Source of the DNA: Nitrospiraceae bacterium
GTDB lineage: Bacteria > Nitrospirota_A > Leptospirillia > Leptospirillales > Leptospirillaceae
Direction: 5' to 3'
Assembly: GCA_028064945.1 (NCBI GenBank)
Contig: JAPTWQ010000060.1
Coordinates: 1 to 6,252 of the forward strand
Length of the DNA stretch: 6,252 nt
Below are positions 1 through 6,049 of this stretch, in pieces. Positions within the stretch are counted from its first letter, which is position 1. Every line of letters starts with the position of its first letter. The position numbers were made by a program, and so were the translations under genes. The notes beneath the pieces are model-generated. The model had not been told where the DNA came from and did not search any database. It saw only the letters and a list, made by a program, of their open reading frames with translations.

Positions 1-488
1 TCCCGTCCGTCTCCCCTCCTCCCCAGGGAGCAGGCTTCCCAGGAACCCCTGGTGATCTGGCGACGACTTCCGGCAGTCACCGTTCGCTGGGTTCTCTTTT
101 TGAGCTGAAACGGCAGGAGACCCTTCTGAAAAGGGAAATCGCCATCAAAAAGCTGAAAGACCAGCTCAAGGGGGCCCCCGAAAAAAAAATCCTCGACACG
201 GGGACGCGCGGATCTCCCATGACTCTTCTAGCGGCGGGAATCGACGGGAACCGCTATGCCGTCATCGAATGGTCAGACGGAAGAAGAATTCGCGTCCGAC
301 AGGGAGAAAACCTTCCGGACGGCACCCGCGTCGTCCGGATCGATGGCTCCGGAGTCTCGGTCAAAAAACGCGGCAAGACCGTGACCTACCCCTATGGAGA
401 ATCGTCTGGGGGAAGGCCATCCGGAAACACGCTCCGGTTTTCCGGTTTCTCTCCCCCTCCCTTTCCGATGACCGGAGGTCATCCGTGA
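1..488 (+). CDS. pilP: Type IVb pilus biogenesis protein PilP, 3' part
   Basis: The frame starting at base 3 is open from the window edge to the TGA at 486-488, giving 161 visible residues; the start lies upstream. A Pro/Gly/Ser-rich linker comes first. Visible residues ~31-57 form a charged heptad-like helix (FELKRQETLLKREI...), a likely coiled coil. A small beta-rich domain follows at ~73-131, with alternating hydrophobics and the string GENLPDGTRVV. A coiled-coil plus a short C-terminal domain carrying 'lPdGt.V..I' is the pattern of the thin-pilus PilP family, a small envelope accessory protein whose exact role is not settled. The last ~30 residues are low-complexity (Ser, Pro, Gly). The stop overlaps the pilQ start by four bases, which supports one operon. 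The call rests on these motifs and on the neighbouring pilQ and pilR. An ATG at 219 lies in frame but would remove the coiled coil, so it is probably internal. Confidence 0.75.
   Translation, partial: PSVSPPPQGAGFPGTPGDLATTSGSHRSLGSLFELKRQETLLKREIAIKKLKDQLKGAPEKKILDTGTRGSPMTLLAAGIDGNRYAVIEWSDGRRIRVRQGENLPDGTRVVRIDGSGVSVKKRGKTVTYPYGESSGGRPSGNTLRFSGFSPPPFPMTGGHP
474..478 (+). promoter_or_regulatory. Shine-Dalgarno site that fixes the pilQ start
   Basis: GGAGG lies six bases before GTG 485-487. The pilQ frame stays open upstream to an ATG at 269, but that start would overlap pilP by 220 bases and, unlike GTG 485, has no consensus GGAGG. The GTGA overlap with the pilP stop makes translational coupling likely. 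Confidence 0.75.
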
Positions 489-2935
489 GAGTTTTTGAAC
501 CCGTCCCCGGACGGGAGATCGGGGTGGTATCCGATCCGGATGGGGACCTTCCAGCCCCCTCCTCGCTGTTGGAGGCGCTTGTGGGATTGGAAGACGGCCG
601 GCTCGTCATTCTGGAAAGCCTGAAGGGCGACAAGGAAGTTTTGTCCTATCGAAAGCATTTCTCGGATTATCTGGAAACCTTCGGGAAGGGAGGAGACCTG
701 AAGGTCAGGGCTACCTGGGTCCCTGAACCAGTTTTTCGTCACTTCATCTCAACGCTCCGAGAACATTCTCCCCCCCTTCCGGAGCCTGATTTTTCTCCGG
801 ACCCAATCGTTCCGGAGGCGGAACAGGAATCCTCCGGAAGAATGGAGGAAGTGTTTCCGGAAACGGACGGGGTTCCCATTCCCGAAGTCCTATCGGAAAA
901 AATCGTCGCGACTCCCGACGGACGCATTTTCGCGTCGGAAGATCTTCGCGGAAGGCCCGAATTCGATGTCTTTCTCGACCAAACGTCCATGAGGATGGAT
1001 GCTCACGGAAAAATCGGCCAGTTCCGGGTTCTCTTCGTCTCCGACAGGGAATTGGGGGATCGACTCTCGAAGGAGCGGGGAGAAAGTCCGGACGAGGACT
1101 GGCGCACAGTTCTGTCCGACATGGAGCTTCTTGCCCTTTCCCCTTCACAGAAAGATCAGTCGGTTTATCCAGATGAAAGCTCTGGGAAAACTCCGGAGGA
1201 GCCCTCTCCCGAACAAAATCGGGACGGCAAGCCTCCGTTCCGGAGCGACCCCTCGGCCGACGAATCCTTGGGACCCCCGGCCGCTCCTCCCCAAAAGGTC
1301 CTCCCGGAAGAAAAAGAAGGGGCTCTCGCCTCTCGGGAGGGCGACCCGGAATGTCTTTCGACGCCATCCGGGGGAACGATTCCGGACTTCCGGGCACCGG
1401 ACGATATCGCCTCCATGGTCCTGCTCTTTCTGGACGGACGCTTCTATGTGTCACGGGAACATAAGACAAACCAGCACGTCAACTATTACTGCCGGCATTT
1501 CGTTCCAGAGCTTTGGCCCAAGATTTTCGGGGACAAGCCTGTTCCGAAACCGCAGTACGTCCCGTATGAACGCTTGAGGAAAATCCGTCTGGAAAATTTG
1601 CCAGAAGAGTCTGTCGCCGAAGGATACAGGGCAGAGGGAGACGAGGCCCGGAAAATCATGGAGATCATCCGGGACGCCATCGCCAGAAAAGCTTCCGATA
1701 TCCATCTCCGGGTCGAACGGGACCGAACGAGAATCCTTTTGAGGATCCACGGTTGGCTCAAGCCCGTACAGACCCTGACCCATGACGAAGGAGAACGGCT
1801 TGCCCGGATCGTCTACAACACAATGCTCGATTCCTCCGGTCGGGACAACATGTTTTCCGACAAGAAACCTCAGGACGGACAGTTTCGGCAGGACTACCTT
1901 CCCCGGGGGACGTTCAACATCCGGGAGTTTCACGCGCCTACGGGAGGGACGGGCCTCGGGACCATCACCATGGTCCTCCGTCTCCAGTATGGGTCCGGAA
2001 CGGCGGAGGCCAGCGCACAGGATATCGATACCCTGGGCTATGGGGCGGATCATCTGGCGCAATTGCGGTATCTTATGGGATTGTCTTACGGAATCGTCCT
2101 TTTTTCGGGGCCCATGGGATCCGGAAAATCCACTTCCATGGCGTCGGTTCTCTCGATCGTTCTGTCGATGAACCCGCTCGAGGAGGGGAGAGGCCTTCAT
2201 CTCGCGACGCTCGAAGATCCTCCGGAGTATGTGATCCCCACGGCCAGCCAGATCGCCGTTCCGGGTGGGCAGTTTTCCGAGGTTCTGGGGCGCATCATGC
2301 GTTTTGATGCGAACCTTCTGATGATCGGGGAGATCCGGGACGAATCAACGGCCGAAAAAGCCGTCGAGGGGGCCATGAGCGGTCATGTGGTTTACTCGAC
2401 CGTTCATGCGAACGACGTTCTTTCCATTCCCCGACGTCTAGACGGATTGAAGGTCCGCCGGGATCTCCTGTGCGATCCGACAATTTTTCGCGGCATGGTG
2501 TGCCAGCGGCTCGTCCCCCTTCTTTGTCCCGATTGCAGGCTCCCTTGGGAGGAAGCGGAAAGAGCTGGAATCTTGCGGCCGGATCTTTTAAAGCGCCTGG
2601 AAGACGTCTCTGCGGATCCGGAAGAAGTTTTTTTTCACCGCGACGGTGGATGCGGCACCTGCAACGGGCAGGGAATCACCGGGAGGACGATCGTTGCGGA
2701 AATTCTCATTCCCGATCAGGAAATTCTGGATCTGGTTGCGGGAGGACGCATGACGGATGCCTGGCGCTACTTCTCGGAGAAACTCGAAGGCCGCACGATG
2801 ATGGATCACGCGCTTGAAAAAGTCCGGAGAGGGGCCGTCGATCCGCGCGATGTCGAGGCTCGTCTCGGATGGATTCATAAGGGATCTCTCGACAGCCGGA
2901 CGATCCGGGAAATTATCGGAGGGCTTTCGTCGTGA
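485..2935 (+). CDS. pilQ: Type IVb pilus assembly ATPase PilQ with long N-terminal extension
   Basis: GspE/PilB-type secretion ATPase, 816 residues from GTG 485. It is a cytoplasmic hexameric motor that powers thin-pilus assembly (family knowledge). Visible motifs: SDIH at 404-407 in the N2 domain; Walker A GPMGSGKST at 542-550 (Lys548); Asp box TLEDPPE at 575-581; Walker B LLMIGEIRD at 611-619 (Glu616); His box HVVYSTVHAN at 634-643. Cys681, 684, 723 and 726 form two CxxC pairs, the zinc site typical of assembly rather than retraction ATPases. All catalytic motifs are intact. The core starts at about residue 385, so the first ~380 residues are an extension; the R64-type protein is, from memory, only ~500 residues. 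The extension holds three related ~55-residue modules (about 31-88, 139-194 and 311-366), each carrying a DGR turn, joined by Pro/Glu/Ser-rich linkers. The stop overlaps the pilR start by GTGA. In this naming system PilQ is the ATPase, not the secretin of type IVa pili. Confidence 0.93.
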   Translation: MRVFEPVPGREIGVVSDPDGDLPAPSSLLEALVGLEDGRLVILESLKGDKEVLSYRKHFSDYLETFGKGGDLKVRATWVPEPVFRHFISTLREHSPPLPEPDFSPDPIVPEAEQESSGRMEEVFPETDGVPIPEVLSEKIVATPDGRIFASEDLRGRPEFDVFLDQTSMRMDAHGKIGQFRVLFVSDRELGDRLSKERGESPDEDWRTVLSDMELLALSPSQKDQSVYPDESSGKTPEEPSPEQNRDGKPPFRSDPSADESLGPPAAPPQKVLPEEKEGALASREGDPECLSTPSGGTIPDFRAPDDIASMVLLFLDGRFYVSREHKTNQHVNYYCRHFVPELWPKIFGDKPVPKPQYVPYERLRKIRLENLPEESVAEGYRAEGDEARKIMEIIRDAIARKASDIHLRVERDRTRILLRIHGWLKPVQTLTHDEGERLARIVYNTMLDSSGRDNMFSDKKPQDGQFRQDYLPRGTFNIREFHAPTGGTGLGTITMVLRLQYGSGTAEASAQDIDTLGYGADHLAQLRYLMGLSYGIVLFSGPMGSGKSTSMASVLSIVLSMNPLEEGRGLHLATLEDPPEYVIPTASQIAVPGGQFSEVLGRIMRFDANLLMIGEIRDESTAEKAVEGAMSGHVVYSTVHANDVLSIPRRLDGLKVRRDLLCDPTIFRGMVCQRLVPLLCPDCRLPWEEAERAGILRPDLLKRLEDVSADPEEVFFHRDGGCGTCNGQGITGRTIVAEILIPDQEILDLVAGGRMTDAWRYFSEKLEGRTMMDHALEKVRRGAVDPRDVEARLGWIHKGSLDSRTIREIIGGLSS
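2918..2923 (+). promoter_or_regulatory. Shine-Dalgarno site of pilR
   Basis: GGAGGG lies eight bases before GTG 2932-2934, inside the end of pilQ. It supports a GTG start with a four-base overlap, the same arrangement as at the pilP-pilQ junction. Confidence 0.7.
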
Positions 2936-4020
2936 ATCCAATATCCGTCTCCGGCCACCTCCATTTATTGAAAAAGAGACTTTCCTTCGGGCCGGGCGTT
3001 CGACGGAAGTTCTACGCCGACCTGGCCTCCATTCTCCGGACAGACTCGTCGACCGCCCCGGTCCAGATCCGTGTCGCGATCGAGGAGTTCAAGAAGCTTC
3101 CCGGGGCTCCCAAGCCCGCTCTTTCGGAAATCGGGGCGGGACTCGGACGCGGTCTCGATTTCTCGAGAGCGATCGAGAATCTGACTCCTGAATCCGAATC
3201 TATGATTCTCCATGCGGCGGAGTCCACCGGGGATCCCAAGGTACTTGTACGCCTTCTCTCGACACTTGCCGCGAATATGGATGAAACCCGGAAAATCCGG
3301 AGAACCTTTCTGGGCGCTCTCCGGGAACCTTCCTTTCTGTTGCTGAACGCGGGGGCGGTTACCGTCTATATTTCGGATTCTCTCTTGCCCAAGATTTTCC
3401 AGTCATTCAAAATTTCCAGCGATCGCCTGTTCGGTTTGGCGCGATTCTCCTTCGACCTTTTTTCCTTTGTGCAGCATTTCTGGGTTTTGATCGTCCTCTC
3501 TCCTTTTGTCGGAATTCTTGTCGTGGGGTGGTCTCTGAGGCGGGAATTTCCGGGTCGACGTCTTCTTGACCGTCTTCCTCCCTGGTCCATCTACCGGATG
3601 ATGCTGGGAACGGAGTTTCTGCTGGGGTTGTCCGCCATGCTGGAATCGGGCATTCCTGTCATGGCCGCCTTCGAACAGATTCGAAAAACAGCGCCGCCGT
3701 ATCTCCGGGCGCGGATTGTTCCCATTATGAAAATATACAGGCGTACAGGAAAGTTGGGCGAAGCCATGGAAAGGAGCCGGACACGGTTTCCGTCGGAAGA
3801 GATCATTGTTCGCCTGTCCCTGAGGGAAAAGTATGGCGAGTTGGGGCAGGCCCTCTCAGAGTTTGCGCGGGACTGGAAGGAGGAGGGACTCCCGAAAATC
3901 GAGCGCCAGGCCCAGTATCTGAACTACGGGGCCATGACGCTGGCCACCGTGGCAATCGGCCTTCTGGGGATCGGGATACTCCAGATCGTCCAGCAGGCGA
4001 TGGGGGGGCTGGGAATCTGA
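2932..4020 (+). CDS. pilR: Type IVb pilus inner-membrane platform protein PilR (GspF/T2SF family)
   Basis: A 362-residue polytopic membrane protein, the GspF/PilC-like platform that couples the PilQ ATPase to pilin insertion at the inner membrane. The length fits the R64-type PilR family. The first cytoplasmic T2SF half covers about residues 20-130 (FYADLASILRT..., then an amphipathic helical stretch ending in RKIRR). Hydrophobic segments follow at about 135-157 and 184-204. The second T2SF half runs to ~330 (GTEFLLGLSAMLESGIPVM..., with the usual Gly-Ile-Pro turn). A last membrane helix lies at about 333-356, followed by a short Gly-rich tail. The start is GTG 2932, overlapping the pilQ stop and preceded by GGAGGG. 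I see no truncation or frameshift. The gene is followed by a 64-base AT-rich gap rather than by another overlap, so the tightly coupled pilP-Q-R block ends here. Confidence 0.92.
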   Translation: MNPISVSGHLHLLKKRLSFGPGVRRKFYADLASILRTDSSTAPVQIRVAIEEFKKLPGAPKPALSEIGAGLGRGLDFSRAIENLTPESESMILHAAESTGDPKVLVRLLSTLAANMDETRKIRRTFLGALREPSFLLLNAGAVTVYISDSLLPKIFQSFKISSDRLFGLARFSFDLFSFVQHFWVLIVLSPFVGILVVGWSLRREFPGRRLLDRLPPWSIYRMMLGTEFLLGLSAMLESGIPVMAAFEQIRKTAPPYLRARIVPIMKIYRRTGKLGEAMERSRTRFPSEEIIVRLSLREKYGELGQALSEFARDWKEEGLPKIERQAQYLNYGAMTLATVAIGLLGIGILQIVQQAMGGLGI

Positions 4021-4038
4021 GAGTAACTTTTAATATAT

Positions 4039-4058
4039 ATGGTATAGTAGAATACCAT
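4039..4058. repeat. Perfect 7-bp inverted repeat upstream of pilS
   Basis: ATGGTAT (4039-4045) and ATACCAT (4052-4058) are perfect reverse complements separated by AGTAGA. The dyad covers the candidate -10 hexamer and reaches the predicted transcription start. It could be an operator for a repressor, or an RNA hairpin on read-through transcripts from pilR. There is no U-run after it, so it is a poor candidate for an intrinsic terminator. Confidence 0.6.
4040..4048 (+). promoter_or_regulatory. Probable extended -10 promoter for pilS
   Basis: TGGTATAGT matches the extended -10 consensus TGnTATAAT with one mismatch. It sits in an AT-rich island (about 4024-4065) that stands out from the GC-rich surroundings. 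I see no good -35 hexamer at 16-18 bases upstream, which an extended -10 can tolerate. Transcription would start near 4055, leaving a leader of ~30 bases that contains the pilS ribosome binding site. A private promoter would fit the need for far more pilin than assembly machinery. This is inferred from sequence only. Confidence 0.45.
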
Positions 4059-4065
4059 TGTTAAT

Positions 4066-4081
4066 GGAGGAGAGGGGGAGG
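4066..4081 (+). promoter_or_regulatory. Purine-rich ribosome binding region of pilS
   Basis: A run made only of G and A holds GGAGG at 4066-4070, GAGGGG at 4072-4077 and GGAGG at 4077-4081, ahead of ATG 4085. The middle match, with seven bases to the ATG, has the usual spacing. Sixteen uninterrupted purines suggest strong initiation for an abundant pilin. An in-frame ATG at 4064 lies at the edge of this run and would have almost no leader if transcription starts near 4055. Confidence 0.55.
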
Positions 4082-4084
4082 AAA

Positions 4085-4654
4085 ATGACAAAAACTATTG
4101 TCTGGTGGAAACAAAATCGACTTCAAGTTCTCCGGACCCTGTCAGATGAGCGAGGCGGGGTCGACCAGGGCCCGATGGGCATCCTTCTGGGGATTGGTCT
4201 TGGGATCATTCTCCTAGCCGCCTTGGTGGGCGTTTTCAAGTTCGCTTTCTCGAGTACGACCAGCGCCATCTCCTCTTCCGGAGCGTTCGAAATTCAGACC
4301 GGCGTCCGGCAGGTGGCGAGCCCAGGAAATTATGGGACCGGCGACTTGACCCCCGCCCTCATTTCTGCGGCCTCCGTGCCAAGCAACATGATCGTCCCGG
4401 GAAACACATCGACGCTCCAGGGGCCGACAGGAACCTCCTTCTACACGGTGACCGGAAATTACAGCACATTTTCGATCACCCTTTCCGGAATAACGTCCTC
4501 AGCTTGCATGAGGATCCTAGAACAGACGACTGGGGGAAATTCCTGGTATCAGGTCATGGTGAACGGGTCGTCGATCACCCAGCCCGTGACGGTGCAAATG
4601 GCCCAGGGAGTCTGCTCTTCCGGAATGGACACGATCACCTGGATTTCAGACTGA
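4085..4654 (+). CDS. pilS: Type IVb major prepilin PilS
   Basis: A 189-residue prepilin, the main subunit of the thin pilus. The N-terminal leader is basic (Lys3, Lys9, Arg12, Arg17) and ends in ERGG (residues 22-25). The probable prepilin peptidase cut is after Gly25, or Gly24. The hydrophobic helix GILLGIGLGIILLAALVGVF follows at 32-51. The rest is Ser/Thr/Gly-rich and beta-prone, as in type IVb pilin heads. Cys141 and Cys177 are the only cysteines and probably form the C-terminal disulfide that closes the D-region. The size agrees with the PilS family. The mature protein would begin VDQGPM, without the usual Glu5. ATG 4085 is preferred over ATG 4064 and TTG 4058 because it follows the purine-rich binding site. 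The peptidase gene (pilU) is not in this window. The family call is strong from leader, helix, cysteine pair and position after pilR. Confidence 0.88.
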   Translation: MTKTIVWWKQNRLQVLRTLSDERGGVDQGPMGILLGIGLGIILLAALVGVFKFAFSSTTSAISSSGAFEIQTGVRQVASPGNYGTGDLTPALISAASVPSNMIVPGNTSTLQGPTGTSFYTVTGNYSTFSITLSGITSSACMRILEQTTGGNSWYQVMVNGSSITQPVTVQMAQGVCSSGMDTITWISD

Positions 4655-4669
4655 AAAGGAAAGATCTCC

Positions 4670-5149
4670 ATGTGGCTTCTCCTGGCAATACTGCCTCTCG
4701 CTCTCCTTTTGGGCGGGATGTTCCTGACTGTTTCGCATACGAGCGTTCCGCTCCTTGAAAACGCGAACCGGATCAATCTCGAGGCGAATCAGGAAGCGAC
4801 CCTGTTCCAGCTGTATAGGGAAGCGGTTGCAAACTATCTCGACGGGAACCCGGGTTTTTCCGGAACGGTTCCTCTTTCCGCATTGGTCCTTCCAGTCGGA
4901 TTGGTCATTCCGCCGTTGTTCAAAAATAGCGTCTCGGGAGGTGTCGCTTGGGTCTGGATCGCCCCGTCTCCCTCACTCATTTATTCACCGGACGTGGTGG
5001 TGGGACCGGAATTTACCAAGTCTTTCGGATCGCTTCTGGTCGGAGTGAACAAAAAAGGAGTTTTTGTGTCTCCCTCGGGAATTCCTGTTTCCATCAGCGT
5101 TCCATCGTTCATTCCGAACGGTGCCATTGTGTCTTTCTGGGAGGGTTGA
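4670..5149 (+). CDS. pilM: PilM-like thin-pilus accessory protein
   Basis: A 159-residue protein starting with a hydrophobic segment (MWLLLAILPLALLLGGMFLT, residues 1-20) that is either a membrane anchor or an uncleaved signal. The rest is periplasmic by prediction. A helical stretch (about 30-58) ends in FQLYREAVANYLDGNPGFSG, followed by a Pro/Gly/Val-rich beta-like domain. The combination of one N-terminal helix, a 'YR.AV..Y...NPGFSGTV' block and the length of ~150 matches the small PilM protein of R64-type thin pili as I remember it. It is unrelated to the actin-like PilM of type IVa pili. Its biochemical role is not known to me. AAAGGAAAG lies nine bases or less before ATG 4670, and the gene follows pilS by 15 bases, so they are probably co-transcribed. 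Its stop overlaps or abuts the pilV start (TGATGATG). No cysteine is present. An alternative reading is a pilin-like minor component. Confidence 0.7.
   Translation: MWLLLAILPLALLLGGMFLTVSHTSVPLLENANRINLEANQEATLFQLYREAVANYLDGNPGFSGTVPLSALVLPVGLVIPPLFKNSVSGGVAWVWIAPSPSLIYSPDVVVGPEFTKSFGSLLVGVNKKGVFVSPSGIPVSISVPSFIPNGAIVSFWEG
5139..5145 (+). promoter_or_regulatory. Shine-Dalgarno site of pilV
   Basis: GGGAGGG precedes two consecutive ATG codons (5149-5151 and 5152-5154). Its GGAGG core (5140-5144) is seven bases from the second ATG and four from the first, so 5152 is preferred. The first ATG overlaps the pilM stop by one base (TGATG). Confidence 0.6.
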
Positions 5150-5151
5150 TG

Positions 5152-6018
5152 ATGACCAAACGTTATTTTATAAAATTCTTGTCGGACGATCGGTTTTCTG
5201 ATCGGGGAAACTCATCTTTACTGGGAATGACTCTTGCAACAGCTCTTGGATTGGTCCTGATTTCGAACACGGTTCCTTTTTGGCTCGAAACCCAGCATCG
5301 CGCGCTCATGGACCAGACGACGGCGCAGCAAATCCGGCAAGTCTCGGACGCCCTGGCCGGGTATACCAAGGCCTATGCCGGAGCCATCGAAGGAGTTGCG
5401 ACGGCCACCAAACCTGCGGTGATTCCTGTGTCCTTTCTTGTGAATACAGGGTTTCTCCCCACGGGGACAAGCTCCGTAGATCCTTATGGCCAGACGGTGG
5501 TCGGGGAAATTCTTCAACCTAGTCCTGGCATTCTTGTCGGAGCTGTGGTGACTCAGGGAGGAACGCCTCCGGCCGGCTCGCATCTGAACCAGCTCGCGAC
5601 CCTGATTGGGGCTCAGGGAGGCTTTGTCCCCACCTCAGATATCCAGTCCCTCCCCGGAATCTGCGGAACGAACTGCTATCAAGGCTCCGGTGGAACATGG
5701 AAGGCGAGTTTCTCCCAGTATCCCTTCACTGGAGTGGGACCGGGAAGCTTGATCGCCCTTCAGAGTTACAATTCAAACAACCTTCCTCAGGACTTTCTGT
5801 ATCGCTCGAATGTTCCAGGATTTCCCCAGGCGAACCAGATGCAGACCAATATCAATATGAACGGGAACAACCTGAACAATGCCGGAACCGTCAATACCTA
5901 TAATCTCACGAGTCCGAACGGGACCATCTCGACCCAGGCAATCAACACGAATGGACAACCAATCTACTCGGGCGCCTGGTTCCCCTCGCAGGCCATTTGG
6001 ATTGAGACCCCATGTTGA
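5152..6018 (+). CDS. pilV: PilV tip minor pilin/adhesin, short-tailed form (shufflon-type)
   Basis: 288 residues from ATG 5152 (289 from ATG 5149). PilV is the minor pilin at the thin-pilus tip that recognises the recipient surface in mating. The leader (residues 1-19) ends in SDRG, like the leader of PilS, with the cut likely after Gly19; the hydrophobic helix LLGMTLATALGLVLISNTV follows at 23-41. The constant region carries shufflon-N-domain features: DPYGQTVVGEI, the block GAQGGFV, and the late stretch YRSNVPGFPQANQMQTNINM followed by NGNNLNNAG. A CGTNC motif could form a small disulfide loop. The constant part ends at about Gln269, where the 17-bp repeat encodes QPIYSG; only 14 residues follow (275-288, ending ETPC). 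A tail that short is odd, because PilV variable tails usually run to many tens of residues. The site-specific recombinase (rci-like) expected next to pilV would lie beyond the window. Confidence 0.87.
   Translation: MTKRYFIKFLSDDRFSDRGNSSLLGMTLATALGLVLISNTVPFWLETQHRALMDQTTAQQIRQVSDALAGYTKAYAGAIEGVATATKPAVIPVSFLVNTGFLPTGTSSVDPYGQTVVGEILQPSPGILVGAVVTQGGTPPAGSHLNQLATLIGAQGGFVPTSDIQSLPGICGTNCYQGSGGTWKASFSQYPFTGVGPGSLIALQSYNSNNLPQDFLYRSNVPGFPQANQMQTNINMNGNNLNNAGTVNTYNLTSPNGTISTQAINTNGQPIYSGAWFPSQAIWIETPC
5956..5972 (+). repeat. Shufflon-like site, copy 1 (inside pilV)
   Basis: CAACCAATCTACTCGGG occurs here and again, identical and in the same orientation, at 6033-6049, 77 bases later. In pilV it is read as codons for QPIYSG, at the point where the conserved PilV region gives way to a private tail. 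The CCAATC core also appears, as I recall, in the R64 sfx recombination site (GCCAATCCGGT...). Flanks on both sides differ between the copies, so the identity is confined to the site. Confidence 0.75.
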
Positions 6019-6032
6019 AAACCTTTCATCGC
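5956..6032 (+). other. 77-bp mini-cassette carrying the current PilV tail
   Basis: One repeat copy plus 60 unique bases. It supplies the tail AWFPSQAIWIETPC and the TGA at 6016-6018, then 14 bases up to the next repeat. Its length is not a multiple of three and it contains the stop, so while it is present the downstream cassette cannot be read. Its first residues (A-WFPSQAIW) resemble the opening of the next cassette (SGYTPSQFWG), and both end in Pro-Cys. Confidence 0.6.
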
Positions 6033-6049
6033 CAACCAATCTACTCGGG
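6033..6049 (+). repeat. Shufflon-like site, copy 2
   Basis: Second identical copy of CAACCAATCTACTCGGG. The codon phase within the repeat is the same as in copy 1 relative to the reading frame it opens (CAA CCA ATC TAC TCG GG), so recombination between the copies keeps the frame into the downstream cassette. Confidence 0.75.

Noticed and set aside
269..484. Upstream extension of the pilQ frame to ATG 269
   Set aside because: It would overlap pilP by 220 bases without a consensus binding site, whereas GTG 485 has GGAGG at six bases and a GTGA overlap. The open frame is a by-product of the GC-rich pilP coding sequence.
744..1469. Long minus-strand open frame opposite pilQ (241 residues)
   Set aside because: It lies fully inside the pilQ linker region, is very rich in Arg and Pro, and shows no domain-like pattern. 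It is a shadow of a GC-rich coding strand.
1451..2200. Minus-strand open frame of 249 residues opposite the PilQ core
   Set aside because: The plus strand here encodes intact ATPase motifs, so the reverse frame is a shadow.
4039..4065. Intrinsic terminator after pilR
   Set aside because: The 7-bp dyad is AT-rich with a weak stem and no U-tract follows, so a promoter or operator reading fits better.
4948..5148. Upstream extension of the pilV frame to 4948
   Set aside because: It would overlap pilM by 200 bases and bury the prepilin leader in the middle of the protein. The ATG pair at 5149/5152 has a good binding site and puts the leader at the N-terminus.
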